A stretch of DNA of 64,000 bases from Apus apus. Its lineage: Eukaryota > Chordata > Aves > Apodiformes > Apodidae. The number at the start of each line of letters is the position of its first letter. The first letter of the stretch is position 1. Where the stretch lies: positions 36,804,905 to 36,868,904 of the forward strand of contig NC_067312.1 of NCBI RefSeq assembly GCF_020740795.1. Direction: 5' to 3'. The notes beneath the pieces were generated by a model, which saw only the letters and a program-made list of their open reading frames with translations, was not told the DNA's origin and did not search any database. Shown piece after piece: positions 1-13,400 of this stretch. The translations under genes were made by a program, and so were the position numbers.

Positions 1-329
1 GTTTGGGGTTTTTCTGTGTGTGCGTGGTTTGGTTTTGGTTTGGGGTTTGTTTTTTTTTTCCAACTGGGAAGTTTGTTTCTCCTCAGAAACGGGGATTTTC
101 GGTTGAAACACTGACGTGAATCCTGAGCACAACCAGTAACTGAAACACGAAATTAAACTCTGTCTTCCCGGCGCTCCAGACGTAAGAAACAGGCCAGGCT
201 TACAGAGAGACAAGCCCACGCAGCGACCCGCACCCGAGAGCTGAACAACACCCTTCGCTTCTGCTCGCCGGCCTGAAACCCCCGTTCCATTTTAACTTAA
301 AAAAAACCCAAACAACCCACGGCATTTCC

Positions 330-1090
330 AGCGGCCTTGGGCTCCAGGAATGCCGCTGGCCAGCCGCCGGCAGCGGGGGTGAACCGAGCAAACCCAACCC
401 GGCGCTGCCAGGCTCCTGCTCCTCCTCACCCAGGAGCTGACACCAGAAAGCCCCTGTTGCCCCCAGACAGACGCACGCTCCTCGCACCGCACCACGGCTG
501 CAAGCCCCGGCCCGCCTCCCCGCCCCCTCCCCGCCACCCCGGGGTCCCGACCGGGAGGGACGGTAGCACGGCCAGGAGGAGCAGGAGGAGCGCGGTGGGC
601 GAGGGTGAGGCTACCGACCTGCTCCTCCCCCCGTGCCGGCTCCTGCGGTCCGCTCCCGGCGGAGCCCTGCGTCGCTCCCATAGGAACATCGCCCGCCGCG
701 CCGGGCGCTACCGGGAGCAGCCGCCAGCCCCGGGCCTGCCGCGGCCCCGGCGCCCGGGAAGGGAGCCGGCCGAGCCGCCGGGCAGCGGGAGCGGAGCGGC
801 GAGGGCGGCCGGAGCCCGCCGGGGACAAAGGCGGCTCTGAGGAGCCCGCCACAGAGAGACTTTGTGCTGCCTGAGCCCGGCCGGCCTCAGCCAATCCAGC
901 CTGCAAGTGCCCCCGGCAGGGGAAGAAACGTTTTCATTCTCCCCGAGAAGAAAAGAATTGTTATCCTCCGTTTACAAAAATATTTCTCGTATTCTTGCCC
1001 TTGGCAGAGGCCAATCGCTGGCGTCGGTCAGCGGGTAAACGGGAGCGGTGGCCCCCGTGGCCCAAGCCGGGACAGCGCTTGTGACACGAG
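330..1090. promoter_or_regulatory. CpG island, gene not identified (second candidate TJP2 promoter)
   Basis: This GC-rich, CpG-dense stretch lies near the left edge. Possible minus-strand donors are CTGG|GTGAGG near 432 and CTCT|GTAAGC near 203. A first exon on the minus strand would feed into sequence left of the window. By gene order it could be a downstream alternative TJP2 promoter, but no coding sequence was recognised. Reading frames at 292-906, 337-840 and 426-689 are composition artefacts. Confidence 0.6.
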
Positions 1091-1099
1091 GCTTTCCAA

Positions 1100-3594
1100 C
1101 AGGATCTACAGCCCTCTTCTGTCTAACAGAAAGACACCGGTCATCTCTTACCTCTCCTGTTTGTGTTTTTAGGATGAGGACAGTTTTAAAGTCCCCTCAG
1201 CCCCCCACCTGCTGGCTTCCTTGAGTCTGCAAGCTCTGTCAGGTGCTCCATCCCACCGTGTAACTAACAGCCCTTCCCCACCAGTCTCGAATTTAACACT
1301 GCTGCTATTAATTCAGAGGCTGAATAGCTTGGCTTTGAGGCTGTAATTATGTACTTTTTAAAAGCGTGTTTTGAGGTAGCAGTATTGTTAAGAGCTGGAA
1401 GAAATGACGAGTCACTAAAAGCTCTAAGAAGACGACTGGAAGAAGTTCAGCCACGCTTGTTTTCAGAAATAAAGACATCTTTCCCAATGCTACTGTTTTG
1501 TTATATAATTTTGAGTGGATGAGTTAATACTGGAATTGGAAGGAAGAAATTAGGACCAACTGTGAGGGAAGAGCTTTCTTAAGCTGATACTTAAAAAAAA
1601 AAGAACAAAAATGCAAAACAATGCTAAAGCAACAACTTTTCTTTCATCTGGTTCACCTTTCCAGTTTTACAACCGAATGAGACCATCCAACTTCTGTTGC
1701 AACACTAGCAGTTGCAAGACCACTTGCAAAAATGACGCGCAGCAGATCAGGCTTCTCATGCACATGGGATTCTGTGATAGGATGTGGTAACAAGAATTTC
1801 TCCATGAGACACAGCAGGGCGATGCAAAACAGCTGCCACTCTCTGCATCACTTAGTGTTTCTGCACAGCTTTGCAATCTGGAGGCAACTTACAAATATAT
1901 AGCATTGCTGGCAACATCAGCATAGGTGTGAGCAAAAAAAGCCACTGTCCAGTACTTTACTCCTTAAAATGGCCAGACAGGATGAAAATAACATGAACTG
2001 TTTTTCACTTTGTATAGGGCATGGTAGGATTTTGCTGCAGACAGCTACATAGTTTCAGATGCAATATTAGTTTTTTGTTTTAGCTGGATGGCAAAATACT
2101 TTTTCAAAGACAGCAGTTGTCAGACATAAAGTGGGACAGGGAAAGGAGAAGCCACTAGATCCCTGCAGCAGCAGTCTCTTGACACATACATCTAGTTTGT
2201 AGCAATAAAGTAGAGCTCCAGCCTCCTGCAGCCATATCTCTCCACACAGGCTCTGGCAGGAGAGGAAGAGTTAGCACTCCTGATTCCACATTAGACACAG
2301 TCTGTTGGGGAGTGCAGACAGCGCCAGTCAGAGCAATGCCAAGGTCTGTTTACCCCATCCAAAGCCAAGGAGAATTACTTCTTGCTCCAGACACAAGCTG
2401 TGCCTTGGCCTAAAGTCTCCTCTTGGCATGTTCTGTGACTTTATTAAAGCCATACAGTGTTATAACTAACAGCTGTGCTTCCCTGAGCTATAGGGAGGCA
2501 ACCAAAGTTAACACTTAGCTAGTGCAGTAGGGTGCTCCCATCTCTCAAGATGCCTGCTACAGTTCCCCTCTATGATTCAGCTGGTTTTTGTCTCTCAATT
2601 TTGCAGGCCCAGGCCTGGAGTGGAAAGATTCCCATGAGAAAGGAAAAGGTCTAGCAAGCTCTGAGTTGGTAACAACCTTGAAAGCACAGAGAGGCCAAGT
2701 TGATATTCCTAACATCAGCTGCTCTCTAGTGTTGAAGAACACAGAGCTCAATCCAGCCACAACTAAGACCAAAATGGAGATAAAGTAAGAACAAAAAGAT
2801 AAACAACAGAGTTTGCTTGGTGAGAACAAGGCCTTCATGGCTTTTTCTACTGTTTTGCTCCAATGAGAGATGCTGGACGTACAGCTAAATAGTTAAATGA
2901 CAGCAGTCAATCCACTTTATTCTAAAAAAGCCTGATCCCATCTTTTATTGGGAGACTTCCAGTACACTTTCCCAGGAGGTTGCTGGATCTTCTCCTCTCC
3001 AGCAGGGATGCCTGACAGAGAGATTAATACTCTAGAATTAAGACCCACCCAGGGACACCCAGCTGTGGATAGGCAAGGGTGAGATATATTAATTCCTTTA
3101 TTGTCTTTATTAGTGCACTTAATTTTAAGCAATTGCTCATTGTTAAGTTTTAAAATTCTAGAATCCTTGTAAAGTCAATAATTAATGTTCTAGGCCTAGT
3201 ATAAAACTTAGTAATAAGTAAGTTGCCAACATTTTAATGGTTAACCTTTGTTGTTTGATCTAACTACTAGTAGTATATTTTATTGTTAACATTACCTTTT
3301 AGCATCCTAACCTTAGCTTCTGTTACAGACTCCCAATTTCCCTACAATTGGATTGTGCTCGTGCCTTCTAAGGGGTTAAGACTCCAGTATCATATGCAAT
3401 TAATCTCAATCAGTGCATATATGTCTCGTTTGCCATCCCATCCCATTTGGGACAGCTTGCCTGAGGTAAGTGCAACACAGATGCAGGAATCGACCACAGT
3501 TATGCAAGTAAAATAGGTGGGTTTTCAGTTGCATCACCTGGGAAGGGCCTATCAGTTTGTCTCAAATCAGTTTCCTGTAATAAAAGATGGAAAA
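1100..3594. other. Unassigned AT-rich DNA
   Basis: No exon or interspersed repeat recognised. A plus-strand acceptor-like TTTTGCAG near 2606 is not supported by a plausible coding exon. Confidence 0.5.
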
Positions 3595-4598
3595 ATCTAT
3601 CGGGGTGGAGAAGTCTATGTGGATTTCTGTAAGGCCTTTGACATTGTCCCTCACAACAGCTTTCTCTCTCTATTAGAGAGATATAGATTTGATGCGTGGA
3701 CTGTTTGGTGGGCAAGGAATTGGTTGGATGGTCACATCCAGAAGGTAGTGGTCAACAACTCAGTGTCCTGATGGAGATCTGTGACAGGTGGTGTCCCTCA
3801 GGGATCTGTACTGGGATCAGTATGGTTCAATAAGGCCAAGTGCAAGGTCCTGCACATGGGTCAGGGCAACCCCTAGTATCAACATATGCTGGGAAACAAA
3901 CAGATTGAGAACAGCCCTGTGAAGAAGGACTTGAGGGTATGGGTGGAGAAAAAGCTGGACATGAGCCAGCAATGTGCACTTGCAGCCCAGAAAGCCAACC
4001 CTAACCCGGACTGCATCACAAGGAGTGTGACCAGCAGGTCAAGGAAGGGGATTCTCCCTCTGCTCCATTCTGGAGAAACCCCAACTGGAATACTGTGTCC
4101 AGCTCCAGAGTCCTCAGCACAGGGAAGACATGAAGCTGTTGGAGCAAGTCTACAGGATGGTCACAACAATGATCAGAGGGCTGGATCACCATTCCTATGA
4201 GGAAAGGCTGAGAGAGTTGGAGCTGTTCAGCCTGGAGAAGAGAAGGCTCTGGGCAGACCTTATTGTGGCATTTCCATACTTTCAGGGGGCTTAAAAAAAA
4301 GATAGGGACAAATGTTTTAGCAGGGCCTGTAGTGATAGGACAAGGCATAAAAGGTTTCAAATGATCAGACTAGATATATGGAAGTGATTTTTTAGGATGA
4401 CAGTGGTGGAACACTGGAACATGTTGCCCAGAGAGGTGGTAGAAGACCCACCCCTGGAAGCATTCAAGCTCAGGTTGGATGAGACTCTGAGCAACCTGAT
4501 CTAGTTGAAGATGTTCCTGTTTACTGCAGGGGGGACTGGACTAGATGACCTTTAAAGGTCCCTTCCAAACCAAACTATCTTTTATGATTCTATGAAAA
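3595..4598 (+). mobile_element. CR1 LINE, 5'-truncated and internally deleted
   Basis: The sequence reads through part of the CR1 ORF2 reverse transcriptase: [14 protein letters not shown] (motif with the first catalytic Asp), RNWLDG, then GVPQGSVLGS after a stop codon. It jumps directly from that motif to KAKCKVLHMGQGNP, skipping the segment that should hold the catalytic ADD motif. The C-terminal part, the CR1 3' untranslated consensus and the terminal ATTCTATGA repeat follow. Several stops and frameshifts show that it is dead. Recognition below about 3600 is uncertain. Confidence 0.9.
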
Positions 4599-6829
4599 CA
4601 AGCTTATTTGGGCTTATCAAAGGATTTCCCATGTTTGTCAACAAAATTTCTCACTTGTAAGAGTACAGAGGACACACATCTTTTCCTATTTTCTTATTTA
4701 CTTTCTCAAATCAAACAGCCACTCTGCCAAAATGGGAAGATAAATCATCTCATACCAGCCCAAAAACAGGGCCAGTAAGTGACCTCTAGCACTCCCGCTC
4801 ACGCTAGGGCTTGGCCAAGTGCCCAGAGGCCCATATTGATGGCATAACTATCAACACAATTACAAGTTATCCTGCAATTCAGCTTCAGAGAACAGACTTT
4901 CAGGCATTCCTAGGTACTTTCTGCCCTTTGTCCCAAGGTGGGAGGATATGCCTTACGAGGGGTGGACTATACCACCTAGACCCAAGGTGTTAGGATACAA
5001 GATAGCAGTGTAATTAGTCACAAGAGCTGCATGAACTCCTGCAGCACTGCAAGTTCCTACCTCCTGTAGCAGGAAATGGGAGAACAGATACACAAAGTAC
5101 CTATTTGACCTAACAGCTATTCCATAGGGAGGACACCATCCCCATTCTCTTCACTTGTAAGCTGAAGAACAACAAAACCAAACCTCTAAACCAGAGCTTG
5201 AAGAAGCACATCTTGAAGTGTATAATTAGATATAACTTCTAACTCAGCTTCTCTTAAATCCCACAAAACCCTGTTTTGTGGATCATGTGTGCTATACAGA
5301 ATACCTACCAGCTAGCCAAAACTGACCAGGGAGAGCAGCACAAGCAGAATCGGGAAAGGACACCCAAAGAAATGGTCTGTTCTGTCTCTGCACACTTTAA
5401 AGTGTTTGCAGGCATGGCTGCAGGCCCTGCCAACTGATTGTCTTGCTTTGAAATGGGAAATGCAGGTAGAGCTGCAGTCAGTCCTGGAAGTGATACAGCC
5501 TTGCAAAAAGCAGGGTACCAACGCCATGTCAAAATCACATGAATTGGGCTACAAATGTGCCCCTCTGCCCTCTGCAATGTTTAGGACCAGCTATTTTGCA
5601 TGTGTAGTAACTGCAAAAAGCAATTTAATATGCAGGGATTTAATGAAATGTTATGTAAACGTGTAGGGGTTTTAAAATTAACTTTCATGGAAAGATTAAC
5701 TGGTATTAACTTTATAAGAAACATGCAAATCACTTCTAGTGATTACATTTCCCATTGAGACTTTCAGTTTAAGTAATAGAGGCAGACATTGTTTGACTAC
5801 AATCAGATTGAATCTATGGTCTGTGTAGGACTAATCAAGAGAGATCACTTGCTGTAGCTTGAGTCATGCAAAAGCTAGGCCATAGTCCATAAATTATCTA
5901 ATGCTTCTCTGAATTAAGCAGTTGTGCTACTTCCAGCCTCAGCAGAGGGAACACCCATTTAACACTACATTACAGGATGTAGATTTAAAACAAGTAGCTG
6001 CCTCTCACAGTTACTCGTGCCAACCAAGTAAGGCTATTCAGCAATTTGCCTGCAGCAACCAAGATTATTTACCATGTTGTGATTCAGGTTCTCTCCATCT
6101 TCTCCCCACCACCTAGCCTTTTAACTGGCCCTTCTGACAATAAGTTATTTTTCTTTTTTAAAAAATGCTAGAGAACATTAAAAAATGTTCAACATTTAGT
6201 AGTGCTGCTAGACAGCATAGGAAACAGCTTCCTTAAAGAACTGGGAACTGATTTCAGCAAGACATACTGGGAATGTAGGCTGCTAGTCCAGTTGTTGAAC
6301 TGTCTGAACCAAGATGCCAGTTTTGCTTTTGTTTTTAAGCACGTGTTCATGATCCTCTCTGATGAAAGGCACTGTAGAAGTTTCTAAAAATACCATGTTG
6401 CCAAACAGCCTTTTCCCCTCCCCTTCCAAGCAATCTCTTTAGACTGCTGTTTGTCATCAGGCTGCAAAATCACACAAATCCATCAGCCCAGTTCTGCTTA
6501 AATGTTTCATAAATCCAATTATGTCAGCTTCTTTATATAGTAAGCTGGGCCCTAACAGATTCAACCATCAGGATTAGAAGACGTGGAGGTAGCTGACCTC
6601 TGACTCTCAAATTGCTGAGGAGCTACATATGGTTCAAACAATCAGTTCTACATTGGGGTTAAGTCACATATATGACACAGCAATCTTAATCTCTATCTTG
6701 AGTGGACTGGAGAAGAGAAGCCATGAATACTATCTTGGCACTTGTTACCATGTGTATACATGAATCAAATGGAAAGCTACCAAGACGGTGAGGCTGAAGC
6801 ACTGGCCCTTCAAGAGGGCTCTCTGGCAG
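4599..6829. other. Unassigned AT-rich DNA
   Basis: No gene, RNA or repeat recognised; short frames only. Confidence 0.5.
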
Positions 6830-7190
6830 CAGTTAGGTTTGTTTAGCCTGGAGGAAAGATGATTTAGGGACACGTAACAGGACCTGATTGGTGCTGACAG
6901 GAGGAGACTGGGGAGATGCAGCCAGGCTTTTAACAGTGGTTGGAGGATAGGAGATGATGGACAAAGGTTCAAACAGAAGAGGTTCAGGTGGATATAAGAA
7001 CACAATTTCTCCCCATGAGGGCAGCCAAGCCATGTACCCAGGGTGCAGACAGGTTGTACTGCTTCTGTCCTTGAAGCCTTTCAAACCCCAACTGAGTAAA
7101 GCCCCAAGCAATCTTTTCTGACCTCACAGCTGACCCTGCTTTGAGGAAGAGGTTGGGCTAGAAACCACTTGAGGTCCCATTCCCCCTGAA
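6830..7190 (+). mobile_element. Old CR1 3' fragment
   Basis: Diverged but recognisable CR1 tail: GGTTTGTTTAGCCTGGAGGA, a run resembling the 'ttcaaacagaagaggttcaggtggatat' segment, and a terminal 'ttgggctagaaaccacttgaggtcccattcc' segment. No terminal 8-9 bp repeat is left. It is older than the other copies. Confidence 0.6.
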
Positions 7191-10100
7191 TTAGCCTAGC
7201 ATTCCTGGGTTACTGCATGACTTAAGTGCCACCTCAAAGCAGAGTGATGTGACCTGACCCTTGTTTCCATTTCCAAAGTACAACTTGTGATTATGAGCAT
7301 AAGGATTTTGGCATGCAGCTTGGAGGGTCCAGTATGTTGGCCATCTCTGGTCTAGTGTAAGCATGCACAGCCATACACACTTCGCATGGTTCAAAAGCAG
7401 CAACTGTAAATCTGTTACTTATGTTCAGGGGAGAAACACAGAGCCCAATATAAAGAGCATTCCACGCTTCATACATACTTCATACACACAGAATCCTCTG
7501 TGGCTCATCTGGCCAACTTATCTTGAGGTTCTCATGGTACAGTGTTCTGTAGGTTTGTTGGTTTTTTGGTTTTTTTGTTTTTTAGTCCAGACATACCAAT
7601 TTACCTAGATGCTTCAAGTTTAAAACATGTAGATAAAGATTTGGAACAAGAAGCTGCACTGTTCTAATCCTATTACAAACACAATTTCAAGTTCATAAAA
7701 ATAAAAAAAGTTTATTGTGACAAACACTTTTATGCTGGAAACCTAGGAACAGCATTAGAGATATTAACAGTATGAAATACAGTACTCATATTTAAAACAA
7801 AAATTGGGAAAAATATACTAAAGTCCCCAGGTTCATTCTGCTACAAAAGAGCACAAGACTGTTTGCTTTGTTTGTTGCTAAATCTTTGCAAATGTTATGT
7901 AAATTAGAAAATGTAGATGTATAGAATGTTTCACAGCATAGATAAAAACAGCATGAGTACATGCAAAGGTGTTTGATAACAGTCAATAAAAAAGATAGTG
8001 GGGAGAATGAAGAAATACACTCTGTTCTAAAGACATTTTCATCTGTGCAATGTTCTGCAGTGCCTTGAAAATTATACTGGTAGGTAAGGCAAGCAAATTA
8101 AATAATGTGACTTTCTGCTAGAGTGAAACAGGGATTTCACTATGACTCTGCCTGAACAGACATACCTTACACACTCACACATACACCCCCCTCTATGGAC
8201 TACACATATTGAAGCAGCTTTCTCTGGCATAAGTAGTTTGACCTCTATTAATTTAAGAAGCTACAAAGGCTAGTTCTGTCATTCTAAAAAATCAAATAAC
8301 CAAGTAGTTTAAACAGATCCAAACCACATAAGTAGGTACTGTTTTTCTCTTCAAACATCATACAAAAGTGTGTACCAACACTGGAAATACTTTCCCCACC
8401 CCCAACTTGTTCATTTTAAATAGCAGGCACCACACTGGACACATTGTTTGTGAGCATGCACTTTGTTTCTCATTTGCTTCCTCTCTTCTCCATGCTTCTT
8501 GACTACCCTTTGCAAGGCTGTGAAGCAAACCTCTGCTTTTAGCAATTTATCCACCTTCCCTCACGAGATGTTAAGCCCTACAACATCAAAAACTTTACCA
8601 TAGTAATCAACTCTTATGGCTCAAATTAATTAAGGCTACACAGTAATGAAAACAAAGATTCCATTCTCACGGAGATCATTGCACTTACTCAGAACAAGAA
8701 AAAATATGCAGAATGCACAAAATGTAACATCCACAAAGCTTTCTTGTTTTTTTGTGGTTTTGTTTGTTGTTGTTGTTGGTTTTTTTAATGATGCAGAGGT
8801 TAATTTAAAAAACAAAGCTCCAGACAGCAGTTCTTCAGCCAAGTTAGTCCTTCAAAGCACTAAAAGTATGCTTCAAAGCTCTGCCTCTCTCCATCCTATT
8901 TATACTGGCAAGCCTCCTGCTGATGAGCTCATTAAGAAACAAAGCAGTTCTGCAGTTCTATTCAGTAAGAGCAAGGTCCTTTCTGGGGTACTACGTTGGC
9001 TTTTGGGCGCTGCTCTTCAGGAAGGGCTAAAGTGAGCTGGTGACAGTCCATGGTGAAGGGTGGGAACAATCACCAGAGAGAGAGAGCAGATGGACACCAC
9101 CACTCCAGTTATTCACTTGCCAGTTCCACAGCTCCTTGGAGCCCACAGGCAAAGCTTTTGAGGCACCATTCTCTAGTGCGTACAAGATTCTGCAGTTTTG
9201 TTCACTAAGAGCTTGGCTTACAAGCATCCACATTCCCTGGTGTAAGGTTTCCATACCATACCATATTCTTAAAAGTTGTTTTATTTTTAAGAAAATGCTA
9301 AAGTCTGCTTGAGACATCAACTGTGACATTCCTGCCTAGCTAAGGTTTACCGATGCTCTAGTATCACTTTTTCCCCACACAGTGCCCTAAGTGAACAGGG
9401 CTTGCTTGCTTTTTCCTCCCTGTCATGTCTTTCGAGACTTACTAACTAGCATCCTGTTCTCTCACTCCCAGAACATTAAACTAAAAGACTAGTAGCTTTG
9501 GCTAAGTATATCACAAATTAGAAAGACAGGACAACTAATAACAGCATTTCCAAGTAGATGACTAAAGGAGCAATAACTATTTATTGCTCAAGAATTAAAG
9601 ATAATTCAATTATAGTATTGTGACCAGCATAAAAATCTTTGCTCTCTTAAAATCGTCATCTCTTAATGACTTACAAAAACAAGCCAGACATGTTTGATCA
9701 ACACATAAAACTAAGGACACATTTTATATTCTCTCTAGAAGCACTTGAGAAAATGTTTCAAAAGCAAGGTTAATATGCTGAAAGGATTATATTTACCTTA
9801 ATGATGTACTATAAGAAAATATGCAGCAAAACAACTCTCCCTGTGTGTGGCTATTCTGTTTCCCAGGACTCTACTGAGTCACTAAGCAGTTCCCATTAAT
9901 ATTTCCCTCCACGCTTGAAGTAATTTATTTATCCCCAAACCCATGCTAAATATTTATATTTGCTGAAGACATCACCATAGATTAAATCCATTCTTTACCA
10001 ATGTTTAGTTAAGAGAAGAACTAGTACAGGCCTGCTCATTATTATTTGCATAACTTAGGCAGAATATTGAGTTCACTGCAGAAGTCTCTCCTCTTCTGGA

Positions 10101-10314
10101 GGCCTGCTGTACATCATCAAGCTTTCAGCAAATGTGCATGTGCTCACTCTAAGTTGCTTCAAGAATCCAAAATACTGTTCTGATCTCAACTTATTACCTT
10201 AAAGCCTTTTAAAAACATGGCTACAAGAATGAACATTACAGCTGGCACATTACAAGAATCTGTCATCTTAAACTAGTGGCCAGTTCTAACTGTCACAACT
10301 TGACTAGTACCTTG
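7191..10314. other. Unassigned AT-rich DNA
   Basis: Contains two G/T-rich tracts and a minus-strand AATAAA in CACAATAAAC near 7717-7712. A pair of related 27-base segments lies near 8.95 and 9.19 kb. No exon recognised. Confidence 0.5.
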
Positions 10315-10433
10315 TGAGGAACGATGATTTTTGAGTGTCTCTGTCTCGTTCCTGGGAGATGCTTCGGCCTTGATGTGCAGCTGGGCTCCCAGTCCCACTC
10401 ACAAGGAGATGGCAGCGCAGTAGTTTGATCACT
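10315..10433 (-). other. Candidate exon of unknown gene, 119 nt
   Basis: On the minus strand the segment is bounded by a good acceptor (TTTGTTTTTCAG) and a donor (CACAAG|GTACTAG). It is fully open in two frames; one reads DQTTALPSPCEWDWEPSCTS and continues to KIIVPHK at the donor. It is richer in CpG than its AT-rich surroundings. It lies between the two unassigned CpG islands, so an upstream exon of TJP2 is possible. I do not recognise the peptide. A plus-strand reading is also possible, because TTTCGT|GTAAGT lies just above at about 10450 and a CTAG acceptor near 10310. Confidence 0.3.
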
Positions 10434-13400
10434 GAAAAACAAAGTTTCGTGTAAGTAACCTGTATTCACCAAGGTGTGACTGTGAAGCCTGGGACACTGA
10501 AGTCATAGAGATGAAGAGGATACATAATATTCTTCTCGGGTTAGTGTGGCATGCTTCGGCTTCCCTGGCAGTGAAATGGAAACAGTGATTGAACAGAGGA
10601 GATACACGACAGTATTTACACTTACAGTAACACGGCAGTCACGGTCAATTCAGTCACCGTCCCTCATCAGGCATCCCTGCAAGTCTGCGCACAAGGCACC
10701 AATGCATTTTTGCAAGCTAAGTAGGTTACAGACAGGAAGCCTGCTTATTCCCTGCCCCCTCCACCTTTCCCCCCACCCCCCCCCACCCCAAATGGTTCTC
10801 TCCATAAGGCATTTGGGCTTTTTGTTTTAATTTAGTCTTATAGCTTAGTTTGCACAATATTGTACAAAACTAAGCCAGTTGTATCTCAAGCACAACCTCA
10901 GTAAGATCAAATACATGTGCTCCAGTGTTTTCAACTGGTAACTTCAGTTGCCAAATGATAGAAAGGAAACAATACCCAAAGTAATTTTCTACTCCTTCCC
11001 CTGCTCAGCAGGCCTCAGCTGCCCTTCTTCTGCACAAGCAGCATGTTAGCTTTCATTCAGCATCCCTGTCAGAGGGTTCCTCCTCTCCCACACCCCTTGT
11101 GCAAGCCCTTGATTATCCCATGTAAGGAAATAGAAAATGAACAGTTTAACTAAGACAAAAGAGGAACTTCTGACAGAAATAGAAAGAGAAGGCAGTGGTT
11201 AGGGTTTGTTGGTTTGGTTGTATTTTTAAAAGAAAACCAACACATGTCTTGACAATCTTACTTCTTCTCAGAAAGCATCTTTCCAAAAGTGTTCCATCTT
11301 CAAAGAAGCACATAAAAGAAGCACATAGCCAGACTTGCTTAGAATATCTTATCCATACGTGTAATAGGTTTGGGTTTGTTGCCTATTATTTATTTCCCCT
11401 TCCTCCTCCCCTTCCAGTGTATAAATATGTTTTTTTTTTATTCTGGCTAATATTCTATTAGTCTTTTCTAGATATAAGGAGACCCATATGAAAGAGATAC
11501 TGAAATAATTCCACAGAACTTTCCCATTTATCTACAAGTCTACCCCACATTTTATGGGTCTGCCTTGTGTGTGGCACCCACCTTTCCTGAGCACAATCAA
11601 AACGAGCTCCCAGGTTCAAAAACCAAACTTAAAACTTTGAAGATGTTTTAAAAGTACATTTGGCCTCAGATTAACTTCTTAAAAACTCAAAAATGCAAGC
11701 ATGTGCCATATACCACATTGCACAAGTAGAAGGTCATTTTCCTTCTATGCTGGTTCTTCCAGCATAAAAAAGGATCTTTCTAAAAATAATAAACTACTGT
11801 TTTAGATCAAGGCATGATTTCTGAAGTGGCAGAACAAGAGGACACTTAGTATGAGTTTCCATGATCACCAAAGAGCAGCAAAGAGCTATGATGCACATTA
11901 TGAACAAACACCAGCTTTATTGTTCCAGACTGTGCACAAAATACTATTCTGGAGACTGCAGGGAAGTTACAAAAGCAGGCTAAACCCAAGCTACCACTAT
12001 AATCACTTTGCCTTCAATGTGAAGATGCCTAAATCTACAAAAATCTGTCACAGAAATCACATCAGTATTCCAAGGAAAAATGGAGGTAGGAAAACATACT
12101 TTATAAGGCTTTCGATACGGAAATGTAAATTAATGCCTTAGCAAAAGAAGGTATTTGCCTTTCCTGTTTTCTTTTGCACCTTCCTTTTGTCTGTGCTTTT
12201 AATCAGGATTTTTACAACTTTACACTGATGGCACTAGAGCTGGCTATTTTTTTATTATTATTTTAGAAGATTCAGAGAAATAAAGGAAGTATTTGAGTTA
12301 AGCAGGCACCTGAATTTGTGCAGTGAGGAGATGATATTCAGCATTAGGTTTTGGAAACTGTCTTATGTTTTTGTGGGGTCTTTTCCCTATAGTATATACA
12401 CTTTTAAAACATCTTTTTTATATAGGAACATGACGGCATACCTCTAGAAGTCAAGTGAAGCTGATGCTAGCAAAGTGAGTTACTGGTTTATGTTTTCCAA
12501 TTGTACAGAATAAGCAGTCTACAGCTACAAGAAGAACAGTGCTTTTTACTTCAACCCACACTTCACTTGGCTGCAATTGCTGGTTCCCTGAAAGTTTTAA
12601 TGAAAACATAAAAGGGATCCCTATTACAGTCCAATGACAACAGCTTTTTCTGCTTTTGTGAAACTGTTGGAATGACAAATCCTAACACAATCCAAATACA
12701 TCTTAACCAGTTTGGAATTTCAAGTGTGTACAACAATTGCATCAACTAAACCTACTCCTGAAAGGAGGGATGTGTCTGATTAAATATGCTGGAAACAAAA
12801 ACATTAACAGGGGAGTGTCTTTTGCACTTTAATACTAACACTCATTAGCAGATGAAAGCCAAACAGTCCCAGTTACAAACAAATAAACAACAGGCACTAA
12901 AGTTAGCAAATTGCATTTTTAGATGGCTTGTTTCAAGCTGTGACTCTGGCTGAACAAACCTACTTGAAAACTAAGAGGAATTCTGCAAGAATGTCCCATT
13001 ACTTTGCAGTGCAGCTCCTCCAGCTACCAAGAGCAATCTGTATTATTTTATTGGCACGTAAAGAGTGGCTGCAAAACTCAAAGAGATTGGCATGTAGATA
13101 ACTTACACGAAACAATCAAAGGAAGTTACAGTCTAGGACACTCCACTGTTCTGTGTCCAAATACATTGTACTAAGAAGCCCTTTCAATGGTCAAATTTTT
13201 AACAAAAAACCTGACAAACACTCATTTACATGACACCAGAAACTTAGAACCAACTTGAAGAATATTTGTGTTGCTAAGAGGCAGGAAACTGTTGGCATCA
13301 TGGTATTTTCTAGACTAGTTTTCATGGTTTTGGTGATGCAACTAACTAAAAAAAAAATAATAATCACATGGTGCACTGTGTTTTTATTGCTTTTACTGTT

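Noticed and set aside
8646-9035. 129-codon plus-strand frame
   Set aside because: Runs through a G/T simple tract that creates its hydrophobic segment; no similarity recognised.
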